From Phycisphaerae bacterium (GTDB lineage Bacteria > Planctomycetota > Phycisphaerae > UBA1845 > Fen-1342), in assembly GCA_026984555.1 (NCBI GenBank), contig JALSRY010000670.1:1-7965 (forward strand): DNA of 7,965 nucleotides, read 5' to 3'. The position numbers were made by a program, and so were the translations under genes. The notes under the pieces were generated by a model. It searched no databases and had not been told where the DNA came from. It was given only the letters and a program-made list of their open reading frames with translations. Positions within the stretch are counted from its first letter, which is position 1. Each line of letters opens with the position of its first letter. Of this stretch, positions 1 through 6,689 are shown in pieces.

Positions 1-1
1 C

Positions 2-787
2 ATCACGGCCGGCGCTCCCGTACAGCCGCGGTTGCTCGAAGATGTCTCCGGCTTGCTGACCGGCGACGCCGAAATCTTCACGCCCTACGGCGCCACCGAA
101 TCGTTGCCCGTCGCGTCCATCGGCAGTCGCGAAATCCTCGACCAGACGGCCGAGATCACCGCGCGCGGTGGGGGGACATGCGTCGGTCGGCCGCTGCCGG
201 GCATGCGTGTCCGAATCATCGCGATCCGCGACGACCCTATCGCGTCGTGGGACGATACCCGCGAGATGCCGGCCGGTGAGATCGGCGAGATCGTCGTGAG
301 CGGCCCCGTCGTGACCCACGCTTATTTTCGCCAGCCCGCGGCGACCGAGGCCGCCAAGATCCGCGACGGGGCGACGATCTGGCACCGCATGGGCGATGTC
401 GGCTATTTCGACGAACACGGTCGACTCTGGTTTTGCGGCCGCAAGGCACACCGGGTCGAAACCGTTGCCGGGCCGCTCTACACCGTCTGTTGCGAGGCCG
501 TGTTCAATCGTCACCCGCACGTTCGGCGGACAGCGCTCGTGGGTGTCGGCCCGCGCGGCCACCAGCGGCCCGTGATCTGCGTCGAGCTGGAGCGCGGCCG
601 ACGCGGAAAACGCCGCCCGGAATGGAAACAAATCGTCGGGCAACTGCGCGACCTCGGCCGTGCGCACGCGCACACCCGCGCGATCGACACGTTTCTGTTG
701 CACCCCGGCCTGCCCGTCGATGTTCGCCACAATGCCAAGATTTTCCGTGAAAAACTCGCCCTGTGGGCTGCGGAGCAACTCCGATGA
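2..787 (+). CDS. oleC: OleC, olefin beta-lactone synthetase (AMP-binding superfamily), 3' part only
   Basis: The visible part is 261 residues at the C-terminal end of an acyl-CoA-synthetase-like enzyme; the 5' end lies left of the window, and the frame is open from base 2. Family knowledge: OleC uses ATP to convert 2-alkyl-3-hydroxyalkanoates into beta-lactones, the step before OleB releases the olefin, and acts in the cytoplasm in an OleBCD assembly. Seen in order: TPYGATESLPV (the YGxTE adenylate motif), GRPLPGMRVRI, GEIVVSGPVV, then WHRMGDVGYFDEHGRLWFCGRK with the GD and GRK signatures of the hinge. Near the end NAKIFREKL carries the conserved lysine (codon 737-739). The TPYGATE and NAKIFREKL wording fits OleC better than ordinary fatty acyl-CoA ligases, and the adjacent oleD strongly supports it. 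The stop overlaps the oleD start. A general AMP-dependent ligase is the alternative, but less likely. Confidence 0.88.
   Translation: MTAGAPVQPRLLEDVSGLLTGDAEIFTPYGATESLPVASIGSREILDQTAEITARGGGTCVGRPLPGMRVRIIAIRDDPIASWDDTREMPAGEIGEIVVSGPVVTHAYFRQPAATEAAKIRDGATIWHRMGDVGYFDEHGRLWFCGRKAHRVETVAGPLYTVCCEAVFNRHPHVRRTALVGVGPRGHQRPVICVELERGRRGKRRPEWKQIVGQLRDLGRAHAHTRAIDTFLLHPGLPVDVRHNAKIFREKLALWAAEQLR
772..775 (+). promoter_or_regulatory. Ribosome binding site (GGAG) for oleD inside the end of oleC
   Basis: GGAG lies eight bases before the ATG at 784, still within the oleC coding sequence. With the ATGA overlap it decides the oleD start and points to translational coupling of the two genes. Confidence 0.6.
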
Positions 788-1842
788 ACGCCGCCCACAC
801 GCTCCGCCCGCCCGCCGTGACGCACCCGCGGGAGACCGTGCTCGTCACCGGCGGAGGTGGTTTCCTCGGCCGTGCGATCGTCGAGCACCTGGTCGCTCGC
901 GGCGACCGCGTCCGCAGCTTCTCCCGCGGCGAATACCCCGAGCTGGGGCGCATGGGGGTTACGCTGCATCGCGGCGACCTGACCGACACCGACGCCTTGC
1001 GCCGGGCGTGCGGGGGTTGCGATGTCGTGTTCCACGTCGCTGCCAAGGCGGGCATCTGGGGCGATCCCGACGAGTTCTACCGGGTCAACGTGTTGGGGAC
1101 GGCGAACGTCGTCGCGGCCTGCCGCGATGCGGGCGTCCGCCGGCTCGTGTACACCAGTTCGCCGAGCGTGGTTTTCTGTGGCAACGACACGGCGGGGGCG
1201 GACGAATCGTGTCCCTATCCTCGGCGTTTCGGCTCGGTTTACAGCAGGACCAAAGCTATCGCCGAGCAGGCGGTGCTCGACGCCGACAGTCAGAACCTGC
1301 GCACGCTCGCGCTGCGACCGCACCTGATCTGGGGGCCGCGTGACAATCACATCGTGCCGCGGCTCGTGTCCCGCGCCCGCGCCGGCCGACTTCGGCGGGT
1401 CGGCGACGGTCGGAACATGGTCGATACCACATACATCGACAACGCGGCCGATGCGCACCTCTGCGCCGCGGAAGCGCTGCGGTCCAACCCGCACGCCCGC
1501 GGCCGCGCGTACTTCATCACCAACGGCGAACCGTGGCCGCTGTGGAAGCTGATCGACCGCATCATCGGCTGCGCCGGACTGCCACCCGTGCGAAAGACGA
1601 TCCCGCATCCGCTCGCGTATTTCCTCGGGGCGGCGTGCGAGACGCTGTTCTCGATCCTGAACATCGAGCGGGAGCCGCCGATGACCCGGTTCGTCGCCGA
1701 TGAGCTGGCCCGCGACCACTGGTTCGACATTTCGGCGGCTCGTCGCGATCTGGGTTACGAGCCGCGTGTGTCGATCGAGGAAGGGCTTGCCCGGCTCGCC
1801 GACTGGTTCGCCGCTCCGGGCGGTTCGTCAGGCCGCGGGTAA
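784..1842 (+). CDS. oleD: OleD, NAD(P)-dependent 2-alkyl-3-oxoalkanoate reductase (extended SDR)
   Basis: This is a complete 352-residue extended short-chain dehydrogenase. Family knowledge: OleD reduces the beta-keto acid made by OleA to the 2-alkyl-3-hydroxyalkanoate that OleC turns into a beta-lactone. Seen: the nucleotide-binding TGGGGFLG (G23, G26, G29), RGDLTD after the second strand, VFHVAAKAGIWG, YTSSPSV (Y123-S128), the catalytic pair Y153 and K157 in YSRTK, then LRPHLIWGPRDNHIVPRL and the VDTTYIDNAADAH segment. The AAKAG.WG, LIWGP.DNH and ITNGEPWPLW stretches match my recollection of characterised OleD proteins more closely than steroid dehydrogenases of the same fold. The ATG at 784 was chosen because it sits in an ATGA overlap with the oleC stop and has GGAG at 772-775, eight bases upstream; a GTG at 817 has no such support. 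The last 88 bases overlap the opposing zinc-ribbon gene. Translation is probably coupled to oleC. Confidence 0.9.
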   Translation: MNAAHTLRPPAVTHPRETVLVTGGGGFLGRAIVEHLVARGDRVRSFSRGEYPELGRMGVTLHRGDLTDTDALRRACGGCDVVFHVAAKAGIWGDPDEFYRVNVLGTANVVAACRDAGVRRLVYTSSPSVVFCGNDTAGADESCPYPRRFGSVYSRTKAIAEQAVLDADSQNLRTLALRPHLIWGPRDNHIVPRLVSRARAGRLRRVGDGRNMVDTTYIDNAADAHLCAAEALRSNPHARGRAYFITNGEPWPLWKLIDRIIGCAGLPPVRKTIPHPLAYFLGAACETLFSILNIEREPPMTRFVADELARDHWFDISAARRDLGYEPRVSIEEGLARLADWFAAPGGSSGRG

Positions 1843-2405
1843 CGGTTGATCGCTCGCACGCAGCGATCGAGTTCGAAAATGTACCAGTGGAAAAACTGCA
1901 TGCTTGGCAAACGTACGCGTCGCTTGCCCACGGGGAACATCAGCGACTTCGACGCGATGTCGTACCGGGCACGCCCCACATCGGACCAGGGGAAGGTCTC
2001 GGGCGGCTGGCCGTCGCGAAAGACGATCAGCCCTTCCGGCGCGAGCGCGATGAACGACTTGGGCCGGCGAAAGCTCGTGAGGTAGATACCGGCTCCCGCC
2101 GCCAGGCTCCCCCCGACGGTCATTACCCCGAACACGGTCACGCGGCCGCTTGACAGTTGCGTGAAAATCGTCGAGCCGGCGATCCACACCACGATGGCGA
2201 GCACGATGTACGCGATCGGACGCCCGTGCCGCAACGCGCTTCCCGGCAACGCCTGGCCGCCGAAAACCTGCCACCGCCGGTCCAGCTCCAAACCGCACTC
2301 GGGGCATGTGTGGTGTACCGGCAGACCACGCAGCCGATAACGACACCGGGGACATCGCGTCAGGAGGTCGGTTTCGGCGGGCGTGTCAGCAGCTCCATTC
2401 GTCAT
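1755..2405 (-). CDS. Membrane protein with N-terminal zinc ribbon and PH-like C-terminal region, function unknown
   Basis: This is a 216-residue protein that I do not recognise as a named gene. Seen: a four-cysteine zinc ribbon, CPRC at 18-21 and CPEC at 34-37, with YRLRGLP between them, a style common in planctomycete proteins. Two hydrophobic segments follow at about 64-84 and 89-109, forming a short hairpin in the membrane. The remainder (about 113-185) reads FIALAPEGLIVFRDG then FPWSDVGRARYD, a pattern like bacterial PH-type membrane-associated domains in which a W-S-D-I/V strand precedes a short helix. The last 30 residues are low-complexity and coded opposite the end of oleD. The ATG at 2403-2405 was chosen because the ribbon begins 17 residues later; the open frame extends upstream to 2582, but that translation is Arg/Pro-rich and unlike protein. 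No clear Shine-Dalgarno sequence precedes it. The zinc ribbon and two helices are clear; the PH-like reading is inference. Confidence 0.72.
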   Translation of the reverse strand: MTNGAADTPAETDLLTRCPRCRYRLRGLPVHHTCPECGLELDRRWQVFGGQALPGSALRHGRPIAYIVLAIVVWIAGSTIFTQLSSGRVTVFGVMTVGGSLAAGAGIYLTSFRRPKSFIALAPEGLIVFRDGQPPETFPWSDVGRARYDIASKSLMFPVGKRRVRLPSMQFFHWYIFELDRCVRAINRYPRPDEPPGAANQSASRASPSSIDTRGS

Positions 2406-2588
2406 GACTGGTGCAGGATACCCGCTTTGCAGGCGGGGCGACGCGCGCAAATCCGGCGCCACACGGACGTGCCCCGTCGCTCGCGGCCAGACTCGTGGGC
2501 GGGCGCGCTGGCGAGGGATACGCGCCGTCCGCTGGTCGCGCTTGGCTGGCGCAGGCCGCGTCACCTTGTCATGACCGGGCACAAATCG

Positions 2589-2619
2589 CTGTCAATCGCG
2601 CCCCTCGATCGGCTATGAT
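2589..2619 (+). promoter_or_regulatory. Candidate sigma-70-type promoter for the GHL10 gene
   Basis: TATGAT at 2614-2619 matches five of six bases of the -10 consensus in otherwise GC-rich DNA. CTGTCA at 2589-2594 matches four of six bases of the -35 consensus, with a 19-base spacer, slightly long. A start near 2626 would give a leader of roughly 70 bases before the ATG at 2697. The -35 assignment is weak. Confidence 0.4.
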
Positions 2620-2685
2620 GAAAGTCGAGCCGGCCCGTTGTGCGCGGGTCGAGGTGGGAGCGTTCCGTCTCAGCACCCGTCTTGC

Positions 2686-2690
2686 GGAGG
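2686..2690 (+). promoter_or_regulatory. Shine-Dalgarno sequence (GGAGG) that sets the GHL10 gene start
   Basis: GGAGG ends six bases before the ATG at 2697. It favours this start over the in-frame GTG at 2640, which would put a charged, unlikely stretch ahead of the signal peptide. A GTG at 2694 directly before the ATG is the only close rival. Confidence 0.7.
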
Positions 2691-2696
2691 GTTGTG

Positions 2697-5039
2697 ATGC
2701 CAGGTGTGCGTTGGTTTCCCGCCGGTCGTCGAACCGGAATTGTCGTATTCTGCTCTCTGCTGGCCGCTACCGCGTTCGGCCAGGTCGTCACGGTCGATAA
2801 CAGCGATGCCGGATTCTCGGTGCGCTACGGCACGTGGAACAGCGGCGCCTACGGCAATCCGTATGGCAGTGATTACAACTGGGCGCTGACGACGGCGGCC
2901 GGCGGAAGCCCCGCCGAGGTCGAGTGGCGCCCAAGCCTTCCGCATAGCGGCGCATACCACGTTGCCATCTGGTACGTCGAGGGAACCAACCGCGCGACCG
3001 ACGCGGTCTTCACGGTCCATCACGCCGGCGGGGCCACGCCGGTAACGGTCAACCAGCAAATCAACGGCGAGACGTGGGTCGAGCTGGGCGTGTTTTCGTT
3101 CGACGCCGGCACGGCGGGGTACGTCACGCTCGACAACGACGCCGGCCCCAGCGTCGTGATTGCCGACGCGGTCCGTTTCACCGCCGAAACGACCACCGCC
3201 ACGCTCACGATGGCGGCCAGCCCGGCCGGTTGGGGCACCACCGACCCGGCCGCGGGAGGGACGTACACGTACTACCTGAACGAATCGGTCGGTATCAGCG
3301 CGTCCGCCGAGCCGGGTTACGAGTTCCATCACTGGAGCGTATCCGGCGGCGCGCCGGTCGCCGACCCGTCATCCGCCGTCACGACGGTGATCGTGGATCA
3401 GGACAAGACGGTGACGGCGGTGTTTGTCGAGCAGACGCCGGTAGCCGCGGAATTTCGCGGGTTCTGGGCGGATGCATTTCACGAGGGCTTCAAGAGTGCG
3501 GCGGAGATCGACGCGATGATCTCGCGTGCCCTGACGGGCAATTACAACGCGATCGTGCCTGAAGTGCTCGCCTTTCAGGACACCGGCGGCGACGGTCACG
3601 GGGCGTACTGGGACTCGGCGATCGTGCCGCGCGCCAGCGACATCAGCGGCGGCAGCGGGTTCGATCCGCTGGGCTACCTCGTGACCCAGGCCCACGCCGC
3701 CGGTCTGGAGGTCCACCCCTGGCTCGTGACCTACCGCGTTTCGAGCAGTTGGCCGCCGGCCGGGAACACGACGCTCGCGGCGCACCCTGAATGGCTGATG
3801 GTCCCGCTGGCCGACATGGGCGGCGGACCGGCGACGGTCACGAGTCGGTACACGCTCGACCCCGGATCGCCGGATGTGCAGGATTATCTCATCTCGATCG
3901 TCCGCGAGCTCGTGACCAACTACGAGGTGGACGGCATCCACTGGGACTACATCCGCTACACGACGACCGACGCGGGCTACCCCGCGTACACCTGGTACGA
4001 CCGCTCCGGGCTGGCGCGTTTCCAGCAGATTACCGGGTACCCCGGCGTGCCCGCCGAGGACTACGCCCCCTGGGAGGACTTCCGTCGCCGCGAAATCACC
4101 GAGCTTGTCCGCCGGGCCCAGGTCGAGATGGCGACGATCTCGACCAATCCGCGTCAACCGCTGCGTCAGACCGCGGCGTTGATTACCTGGGGTGACGCTC
4201 CGGCCGACTTCCAGGACACCAATTCTTGGGCATTGTTCCAGAATTGGCGGGAGTGGATGGAGCAGGGCTACCTCGACGCGGGTATCCCGATGACCTACTA
4301 CGACTACGACACGTACCCGAGCTGGTACGAGCACTGGGTCGACCAGGAGATGGTCTGGCGCTACGACCGGCACATCTTCGTCGGTCCGGGGATCTACCTC
4401 AACGATTTCGCGGACAGCGCGTTCGAGATCTCCTACGCCCGTGGTGCTGGTGCCGACGGCATCTGCACCTACTCCTACGCCGGCACGAGCAGCAGCGGAA
4501 CCGATTGGAGCTGGTATTCCTACGCGGCTTCCACGGTGTTCCCGGAACCCGCCCCGACACCCGCCATGCCCTGGCGCGACCCCAACACCGCGACCGAGGG
4601 CGTCGTGTACGGCCGCGTGATCGACGGTGCCACCGGCGAACCGATCGACGACGCCACCATCATGGTCAACGGTTTTGCGCTGACCCAGACCGATGGCAAC
4701 GGGTTCTACGTCATCACGCATCTGTCCGCCGCCGCGGGTGGAACGCTCGTGCCGATCTCGGCCGCGCAGAGCGGGTACCCGCAAGCCGACCGGCCCTTCG
4801 TGCGGGTTGACCGGGCCGGCTATACCGAGGCGAACTTCGCGCTGGGGGTGTGGTTGCCGGGCGATTACGACGTGGACGGCGACGTGGACTTCGCGGACTT
4901 CCAGCACTTCGCGGGCGCGTTGACCGGCCCCGACCTCGGTCCGCCACCGGCCGGCGGGGATATCTTCGACACCGACGACGACATCGACGTGGACATGCAG
5001 GATTTCGCGACGTTCCAGGCGGCTTTTTCCGGGGGATGA
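2697..5039 (+). CDS. Secreted multidomain GHL10 (DUF187-type) glycosyl-hydrolase-like protein with dockerin-like C-terminus
   Basis: This is a 780-residue exported protein. Residues 1-28 are a signal peptide: basic start, hydrophobic IVVFCSLLAATAFG, probable cleavage before Q29; the cysteine context does not fit a lipobox. Residues 31-162 (VTVDNSDAGF to DAVRF, with TVHHAGG and VNQQINGETW) match the golvesin/xanthan-lyase CBD-like domain. Residues 166-244 are a bacterial repeat domain (AEPGYEFHHWSVSGG, ending DKTVTAVF). Residues 252-615 are the GHL10 domain: EFRGFWADAFHEGF at the start, the signature DGIHWDYIRY at 412-421, and later PMTYYDYDTYPSW and GADGICTYSYAG. Residues about 636-718 resemble a carboxypeptidase-regulatory-like beta-sandwich (GRVIDGATGEPIDDA). 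Residues 722-780 are two calcium-loop repeats of dockerin type. Family knowledge: E. coli DigH (YddW), a GHL10 protein, acts on denuded peptidoglycan glycan strands. Activity on such glycan or another extracellular polysaccharide is inferred; the substrate here is unknown. Confidence 0.87.
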   Translation: MPGVRWFPAGRRTGIVVFCSLLAATAFGQVVTVDNSDAGFSVRYGTWNSGAYGNPYGSDYNWALTTAAGGSPAEVEWRPSLPHSGAYHVAIWYVEGTNRATDAVFTVHHAGGATPVTVNQQINGETWVELGVFSFDAGTAGYVTLDNDAGPSVVIADAVRFTAETTTATLTMAASPAGWGTTDPAAGGTYTYYLNESVGISASAEPGYEFHHWSVSGGAPVADPSSAVTTVIVDQDKTVTAVFVEQTPVAAEFRGFWADAFHEGFKSAAEIDAMISRALTGNYNAIVPEVLAFQDTGGDGHGAYWDSAIVPRASDISGGSGFDPLGYLVTQAHAAGLEVHPWLVTYRVSSSWPPAGNTTLAAHPEWLMVPLADMGGGPATVTSRYTLDPGSPDVQDYLISIVRELVTNYEVDGIHWDYIRYTTTDAGYPAYTWYDRSGLARFQQITGYPGVPAEDYAPWEDFRRREITELVRRAQVEMATISTNPRQPLRQTAALITWGDAPADFQDTNSWALFQNWREWMEQGYLDAGIPMTYYDYDTYPSWYEHWVDQEMVWRYDRHIFVGPGIYLNDFADSAFEISYARGAGADGICTYSYAGTSSSGTDWSWYSYAASTVFPEPAPTPAMPWRDPNTATEGVVYGRVIDGATGEPIDDATIMVNGFALTQTDGNGFYVITHLSAAAGGTLVPISAAQSGYPQADRPFVRVDRAGYTEANFALGVWLPGDYDVDGDVDFADFQHFAGALTGPDLGPPPAGGDIFDTDDDIDVDMQDFATFQAAFSGG
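4860..5036 (+). other. Dockerin-like calcium-loop pair at the C-terminus of the GHL10 protein
   Basis: The first loop (residues 723-734, bases 4863-4898) has D at loop positions 1, 3, 5, 7, 9 and 12 and the expected G at position 6, followed by FQHF. The second loop (758-769, bases 4968-5003) keeps D at 1, 3, 5, 7, 9 and 12 but has isoleucine instead of glycine at position 6, followed by FATFQAAF. Tails of this kind are frequent on exported planctomycete proteins; whether they bind a cohesin or serve another anchoring or stability role is not known from sequence. Confidence 0.75.
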
Positions 5040-5100
5040 TGCGATTCCGGCAAACGGCCGGCCCGGCGTGTCCGCACGGGGAACGGGCGTTGCTCGGCAA

Positions 5101-5125
5101 GTCGCACAACGCGACGCGAGTCGCG
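5101..5125. terminator. Small hairpins between convergent GHL10 and lysS genes, possible bidirectional terminator
   Basis: CGCGAC-GCGA-GTCGCG at 5110-5125 forms a perfect six-base-pair stem with a GNRA-type loop on the plus strand. It lies 70 bases after the GHL10 stop and 13 bases past the lysS stop. The segment GCGAC at 5111-5115 could instead pair with GTCGC at 5101-5105 around ACAAC. Neither strand has a good run of T after the stem, so classical Rho-independent termination is doubtful. Confidence 0.3.
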
Positions 5126-5138
5126 CGAAAAGGCGAAC

Positions 5139-6680
5139 CTACGGGGTTTCGCGCTCGGGTTCCGCCGCGGCTGCGGGCGCGGTGCCTTCGTCTGCGGAGG
5201 CGTTTCCTTGCCGGGGCCGCTGGAGCGGGAAGAGGATCACGTCGCGGATGCTCGTCGAGCCGGTCAGGAGCATCACGAGCCGGTCGATGCCGATGCCCAG
5301 CCCGCCGGCGGGGGGCATGCCGTATTCGAGGGCCTGCACGAAGTCTTCGTCCATCACGGCCATCGTCTCGTTCTCTTCGCCGCGAAGCTGGCGGCTGAAG
5401 TTCTCGCGCTGGATGTCGGGGTCGTTCAACTCGCTGTAGGCGTTGCCGATCTCCATGCCATTGATGAACAACTCGAACCGCAACGCCACATGGGGATCGT
5501 CCGGGTGTCGTTTCGTCAGCGGGCACAGCGCCGCCGGATAATCCAGCACGAACGTGGGATGGACCAGCTTGTCCTCGACGTAGTGCTCGAACAGCTCGTT
5601 GACCACGACCGGATCATCCAGCCTGCTCTCGTCGGCCTTGAGATCGCCGGCGGCGTGGAGCGTGCGGGCCCGCTCCCGGATCGCGGCGATGTCGCCGATG
5701 TCGAGCCCGACGTGTTCGCGGAACAGGTCCGCATACTTGCGCCGCGGCCAGGGCGTCGTGTAGTCGATGTCGGTCTCGCCGAAACGTACCACCGTCGCGC
5801 CGATCACCTCGCGGGCGGCGCCGGCGATCAGCGTTTCGCAGATGTCCATCATGTCGTGGTAATCGCCGCAGGCCTGGTACAGCTCGAGCATCGTGAACTC
5901 GGGGTTGTGGCGCGGGCTGATACCCTCGTTGCGGAAGCAACGCGAAAGCTCGAACACCCGCTCGAGCCCCCCGACCAGGCACCGCTTGAGGTACAGCTCC
6001 GGGCTGATACGCAGGTACAACCGCATGTCGAGCGTGTTGTGGTGCGTCAGGAACGGACGCGCCGCGGCGCCGCCGTAGATCGGTTGGAGGATCGGGGTTT
6101 CCACCTCGACAAAGCGGCGCTCGCGCAGCTTCTGGCGGATATAGGCGATGATCTGCGCGCGCTGGAGGAAGACGCGGCGTGACTCGGGGTTGCTGAAAAG
6201 ATCGACGTAGCGCCGGCGGTAGCGGGCTTCGACGTCGGTCAGGCCCAGACGCTTCTCGGGTGGCGGGCGCAGGGCCTTGGCGAGCAAGCGGAACGCGCTC
6301 ACCCAGAGCGTGAGCTCGCCGGTCTTGGTACGCCCGAGCCGACCCGTGACCCCGACGATATCGCCCAGGTCGAGCAGCTTGGCGACCTTCCAGCCCTCGG
6401 CCACCATCTTCTTGCTCAGCCCGTACTGGAGGTCGCCGGTCTGATCGCGAACGGTCAGGAAGATCAGGTTGCCGAAAGCGCGGCAAAGCACGACGCGCCC
6501 GGCAGCGTGGAATACCTCTCCGTCTTCGAGAATCTGCCCTTCTTCGATCTCCAGCTCCGCCGCCGCCGCGCGGATGTCCTCGTGCGGGGTCGTGTCGGGG
6601 AACCGTCCGCCGAAGGGATCGACGCCCAACCCCCGAATCTTGTCGAGTTTCGCCCGTCTGTCCTGCATCTGTTCGTTCAT
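5139..6680 (-). CDS. lysS: Lysyl-tRNA synthetase, class II
   Basis: This is a complete 513-residue cytoplasmic enzyme that charges tRNA-Lys with lysine using ATP (EC 6.1.1.6). Seen: an N-terminal RRAKLDKIRGLGVDPFGGRF typical of the family; an OB-fold anticodon-binding domain with GRVVLCRAFGNLIFLTVRD; YRRRYVDLFSN and VEVETPILQPIYGGAAARPF around class II motif 1; motif 2 with FRNEGISPRHNPEF starting at F249; and motif 3 GLGIGIDR at 460-467 followed by TSIRDVILFP. The length is close to the usual 490-510, with an Ala/Glu/Pro-rich tail of about 24 residues added after the catalytic core. The ATG at 6680 begins MNEQMQDRR and fits the family N-terminus; the open frame continues upstream but its translation is Arg/Pro-rich and has no counterpart in LysS. 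No Shine-Dalgarno sequence is evident before it. The gene converges with the GHL10 gene and diverges from the exporter gene. Confidence 0.97.
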   Translation of the reverse strand: MNEQMQDRRAKLDKIRGLGVDPFGGRFPDTTPHEDIRAAAAELEIEEGQILEDGEVFHAAGRVVLCRAFGNLIFLTVRDQTGDLQYGLSKKMVAEGWKVAKLLDLGDIVGVTGRLGRTKTGELTLWVSAFRLLAKALRPPPEKRLGLTDVEARYRRRYVDLFSNPESRRVFLQRAQIIAYIRQKLRERRFVEVETPILQPIYGGAAARPFLTHHNTLDMRLYLRISPELYLKRCLVGGLERVFELSRCFRNEGISPRHNPEFTMLELYQACGDYHDMMDICETLIAGAAREVIGATVVRFGETDIDYTTPWPRRKYADLFREHVGLDIGDIAAIRERARTLHAAGDLKADESRLDDPVVVNELFEHYVEDKLVHPTFVLDYPAALCPLTKRHPDDPHVALRFELFINGMEIGNAYSELNDPDIQRENFSRQLRGEENETMAVMDEDFVQALEYGMPPAGGLGIGIDRLVMLLTGSTSIRDVILFPLQRPRQGNASADEGTAPAAAAEPERETP

Positions 6681-6689
6681 AGCGTGAGA

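Larger units (their letters stand above)
2406..2696. promoter_or_regulatory. Divergent intergenic region between the zinc-ribbon gene and the GHL10 gene
   Basis: These 291 bases separate two divergent genes and should hold both promoters. The left two thirds are very GC-rich, and I see no convincing coding sequence in them. A small inverted repeat, CCCGC-TTTGCAG-GCGGG, lies at 2421-2437, just upstream of the zinc-ribbon start. The minus-strand TATCCT at 2420-2415 is a possible -10 element but has no good -35. The 8-base palindrome GTCATGAC occurs twice, at 2401-2408 over the zinc-ribbon start codon and at 2568-2575. The right end carries the candidate promoter and the Shine-Dalgarno sequence of the GHL10 gene, listed separately. 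Confidence 0.5.

Noticed and set aside
511..1719. A 402-codon minus-strand open frame opposite oleC and oleD.
   Set aside because: Arg/Asp/Val-rich translation without domain features; the plus-strand genes have clear catalytic motifs.
2640..2696. Earlier GTG start for the GHL10 gene, adding 19 residues.
   Set aside because: It would place a charged segment before a normal signal peptide, and the GGAGG at 2686-2690 fits the ATG at 2697.
2411..2800. Plus-strand open frame crossing the divergent intergenic region and the start of the GHL10 gene.
   Set aside because: Arg/Ala-rich translation, conflicts with the GHL10 signal peptide frame, and has no ribosome binding site.
3369..4907. A 512-codon minus-strand open frame opposite the GHL10 gene.
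   Set aside because: Low-complexity Val/Arg/Gly/His composition and no motif; it is the shadow of the GHL10 coding strand.
5056..5063. GGCCGGCC palindrome after the GHL10 stop as a terminator.
   Set aside because: Only eight bases with no loop or T-run; common in GC-rich DNA.
5208..6182. A 324-codon plus-strand open frame opposite lysS.
   Set aside because: Shadow of lysS; the minus strand carries all class II synthetase motifs.
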